From CAZQCI01 sp964592255 (GTDB lineage Bacteria > UBA10199 > SBBF01): DNA of 30,389 nt. Shown here piece by piece: positions 30,038-30,389 of the stretch; the stretch's first letter is position 1; the number at the start of each line of letters is the position of its first letter. The notes under the pieces are model-generated. The model was not told the origin of the DNA. It made no database searches and saw nothing but the letters and a program-made list of their open reading frames with translations. Position numbers and translations under genes: made by a program. The DNA lies in NCBI GenBank assembly GCA_964592255.1, contig CAZQCI010000019.1, forward strand, positions 1 to 30,389, given 5' to 3'.

Positions 30038-30389
30038 ATGAAAATTTCTAACGCTTACTTACATGTCATCGCTTTTTTGATGGTATTGACAACCTCGTCT
30101 CTTACTTTTGCCATGCCCTTTGACGCAAAAAATGGGGCCAAAAAAATGGAAGAAGCCATCAAAATTTATGAAGGATTCCAAAAACAAGATCCTTGGCCCA
30201 TCATTCCTCAAGGAGAAAAGATCAGAATGGGCGCTAAAGATTCTAGAATTCCTTTACTACGAAAACGCCTTGAAGCTGAAAAATACCTGACTTCCAAAAA
30301 AAACCCCATGGATGAAAATTTTTTCGATGAAGATTTATCAGAAGCTTTGAAAAAGTTTCAAGAAACCCACGGATTATTAGTTGATGGAG
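30038..30389 (+). CDS. L,D-transpeptidase (YcbB/LdtD-like), N-terminal part, cut by window end
   Basis: The frame opens at ATG 30038 (AAGGA ten bases upstream) and runs off the window. Residues 1-25 form a signal peptide (basic MKIS, hydrophobic core AFLMVLTTSSLTFA), so the product is exported. Then come an N-terminal region with WPIIPQGEKIRMG, RIPLLRKRLEAEKYL, and FDEDLSEALKKFQ with THGLLVDG. This order matches the scaffold and peptidoglycan-binding domain of YcbB/LdtD enzymes, which make 3-3 crosslinks in peptidoglycan. The catalytic Cys domain lies beyond the window, so the call rests on the N-terminal pattern. Confidence 0.72.
   Translation, partial: MKISNAYLHVIAFLMVLTTSSLTFAMPFDAKNGAKKMEEAIKIYEGFQKQDPWPIIPQGEKIRMGAKDSRIPLLRKRLEAEKYLTSKKNPMDENFFDEDLSEALKKFQETHGLLVDG

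Noticed and set aside
30108..30290. 60-residue plus-strand frame near the window end
   Set aside because: Out of frame with the exported L,D-transpeptidase start, which has a signal peptide and matching domain pattern.
1..30389. CRISPR array, prophage or insertion sequence with transposase
   Set aside because: No regularly spaced repeats, phage structural genes, integrase or transposase frames were seen; only non-coding repeat elements.

Overview
The window looks like a chromosome segment of a Gram-negative bacterium related to the former Deltaproteobacteria. The evidence is a tig-clpP-clpX-lon protease block, a two-PDZ RseP site-2 protease, and an L,D-transpeptidase with an export signal. 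Base composition is moderate (G+C in the low to mid 40s by eye). A run of ten Ns inside radA shows that this is a scaffolded draft, possibly a metagenome bin. No rank finer than this can be supported from the sequence alone.

Left part (1-10.5 kb). The window opens inside the C-terminal half of an acetolactate synthase large subunit. A leftward block follows, listed here in transcription order: tig, clpP, clpX, then a rightward orphan gene that interrupts the block, then lon, a stand-alone CheY-like receiver, rseP and tsaB. Functionally this is protein quality control (trigger factor, ClpXP, Lon), envelope proteolysis (RseP) and tRNA t6A synthesis (TsaB).

Middle (10.5-17.6 kb). A leftward tRNA-Leu(UAG) with an encoded CCA lies next to a 137-bp MITE-like element. 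It is followed by a Dps ferritin, a leftward 3-hydroxyacyl-CoA dehydrogenase and a 2Fe-2S ferredoxin. Next come two large rightward genes: an unrecognised 563-aa protein, and a 966-aa protein with an EF-hand-like loop and a complete calcineurin-type metallophosphoesterase motif set.

Right part (17.7-30.4 kb). The order is radA, rpmE with a strong terminator, prfA-prmC, an AbrB-type antitoxin with an internally deleted PIN toxin, an EF-hand plus Tiki/ChaN-like protein, murA and hisD. A tightly overlapping trio follows (carbon-nitrogen hydrolase, patatin phospholipase, TrmJ-like methyltransferase), then bioD, a leftward HIT hydrolase, and the start of a YcbB/LdtD-like L,D-transpeptidase cut by the window end.

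Two themes stand out. First, short palindromic repeats of several unrelated types are scattered through the window. Most sit between genes, but two lie in frame inside tsaB and prmC, and another supplies the C-terminus and stop codon of the HIT gene. Second, the accessory genes at 6383, 14737 and 22465 each place an EF-hand-like loop near the N-terminus ahead of unrelated domains, with no signal peptide. Together with the 563-aa orphan they are the best candidates for undescribed biology here. No intergenic stretch exceeds about 300 bases.
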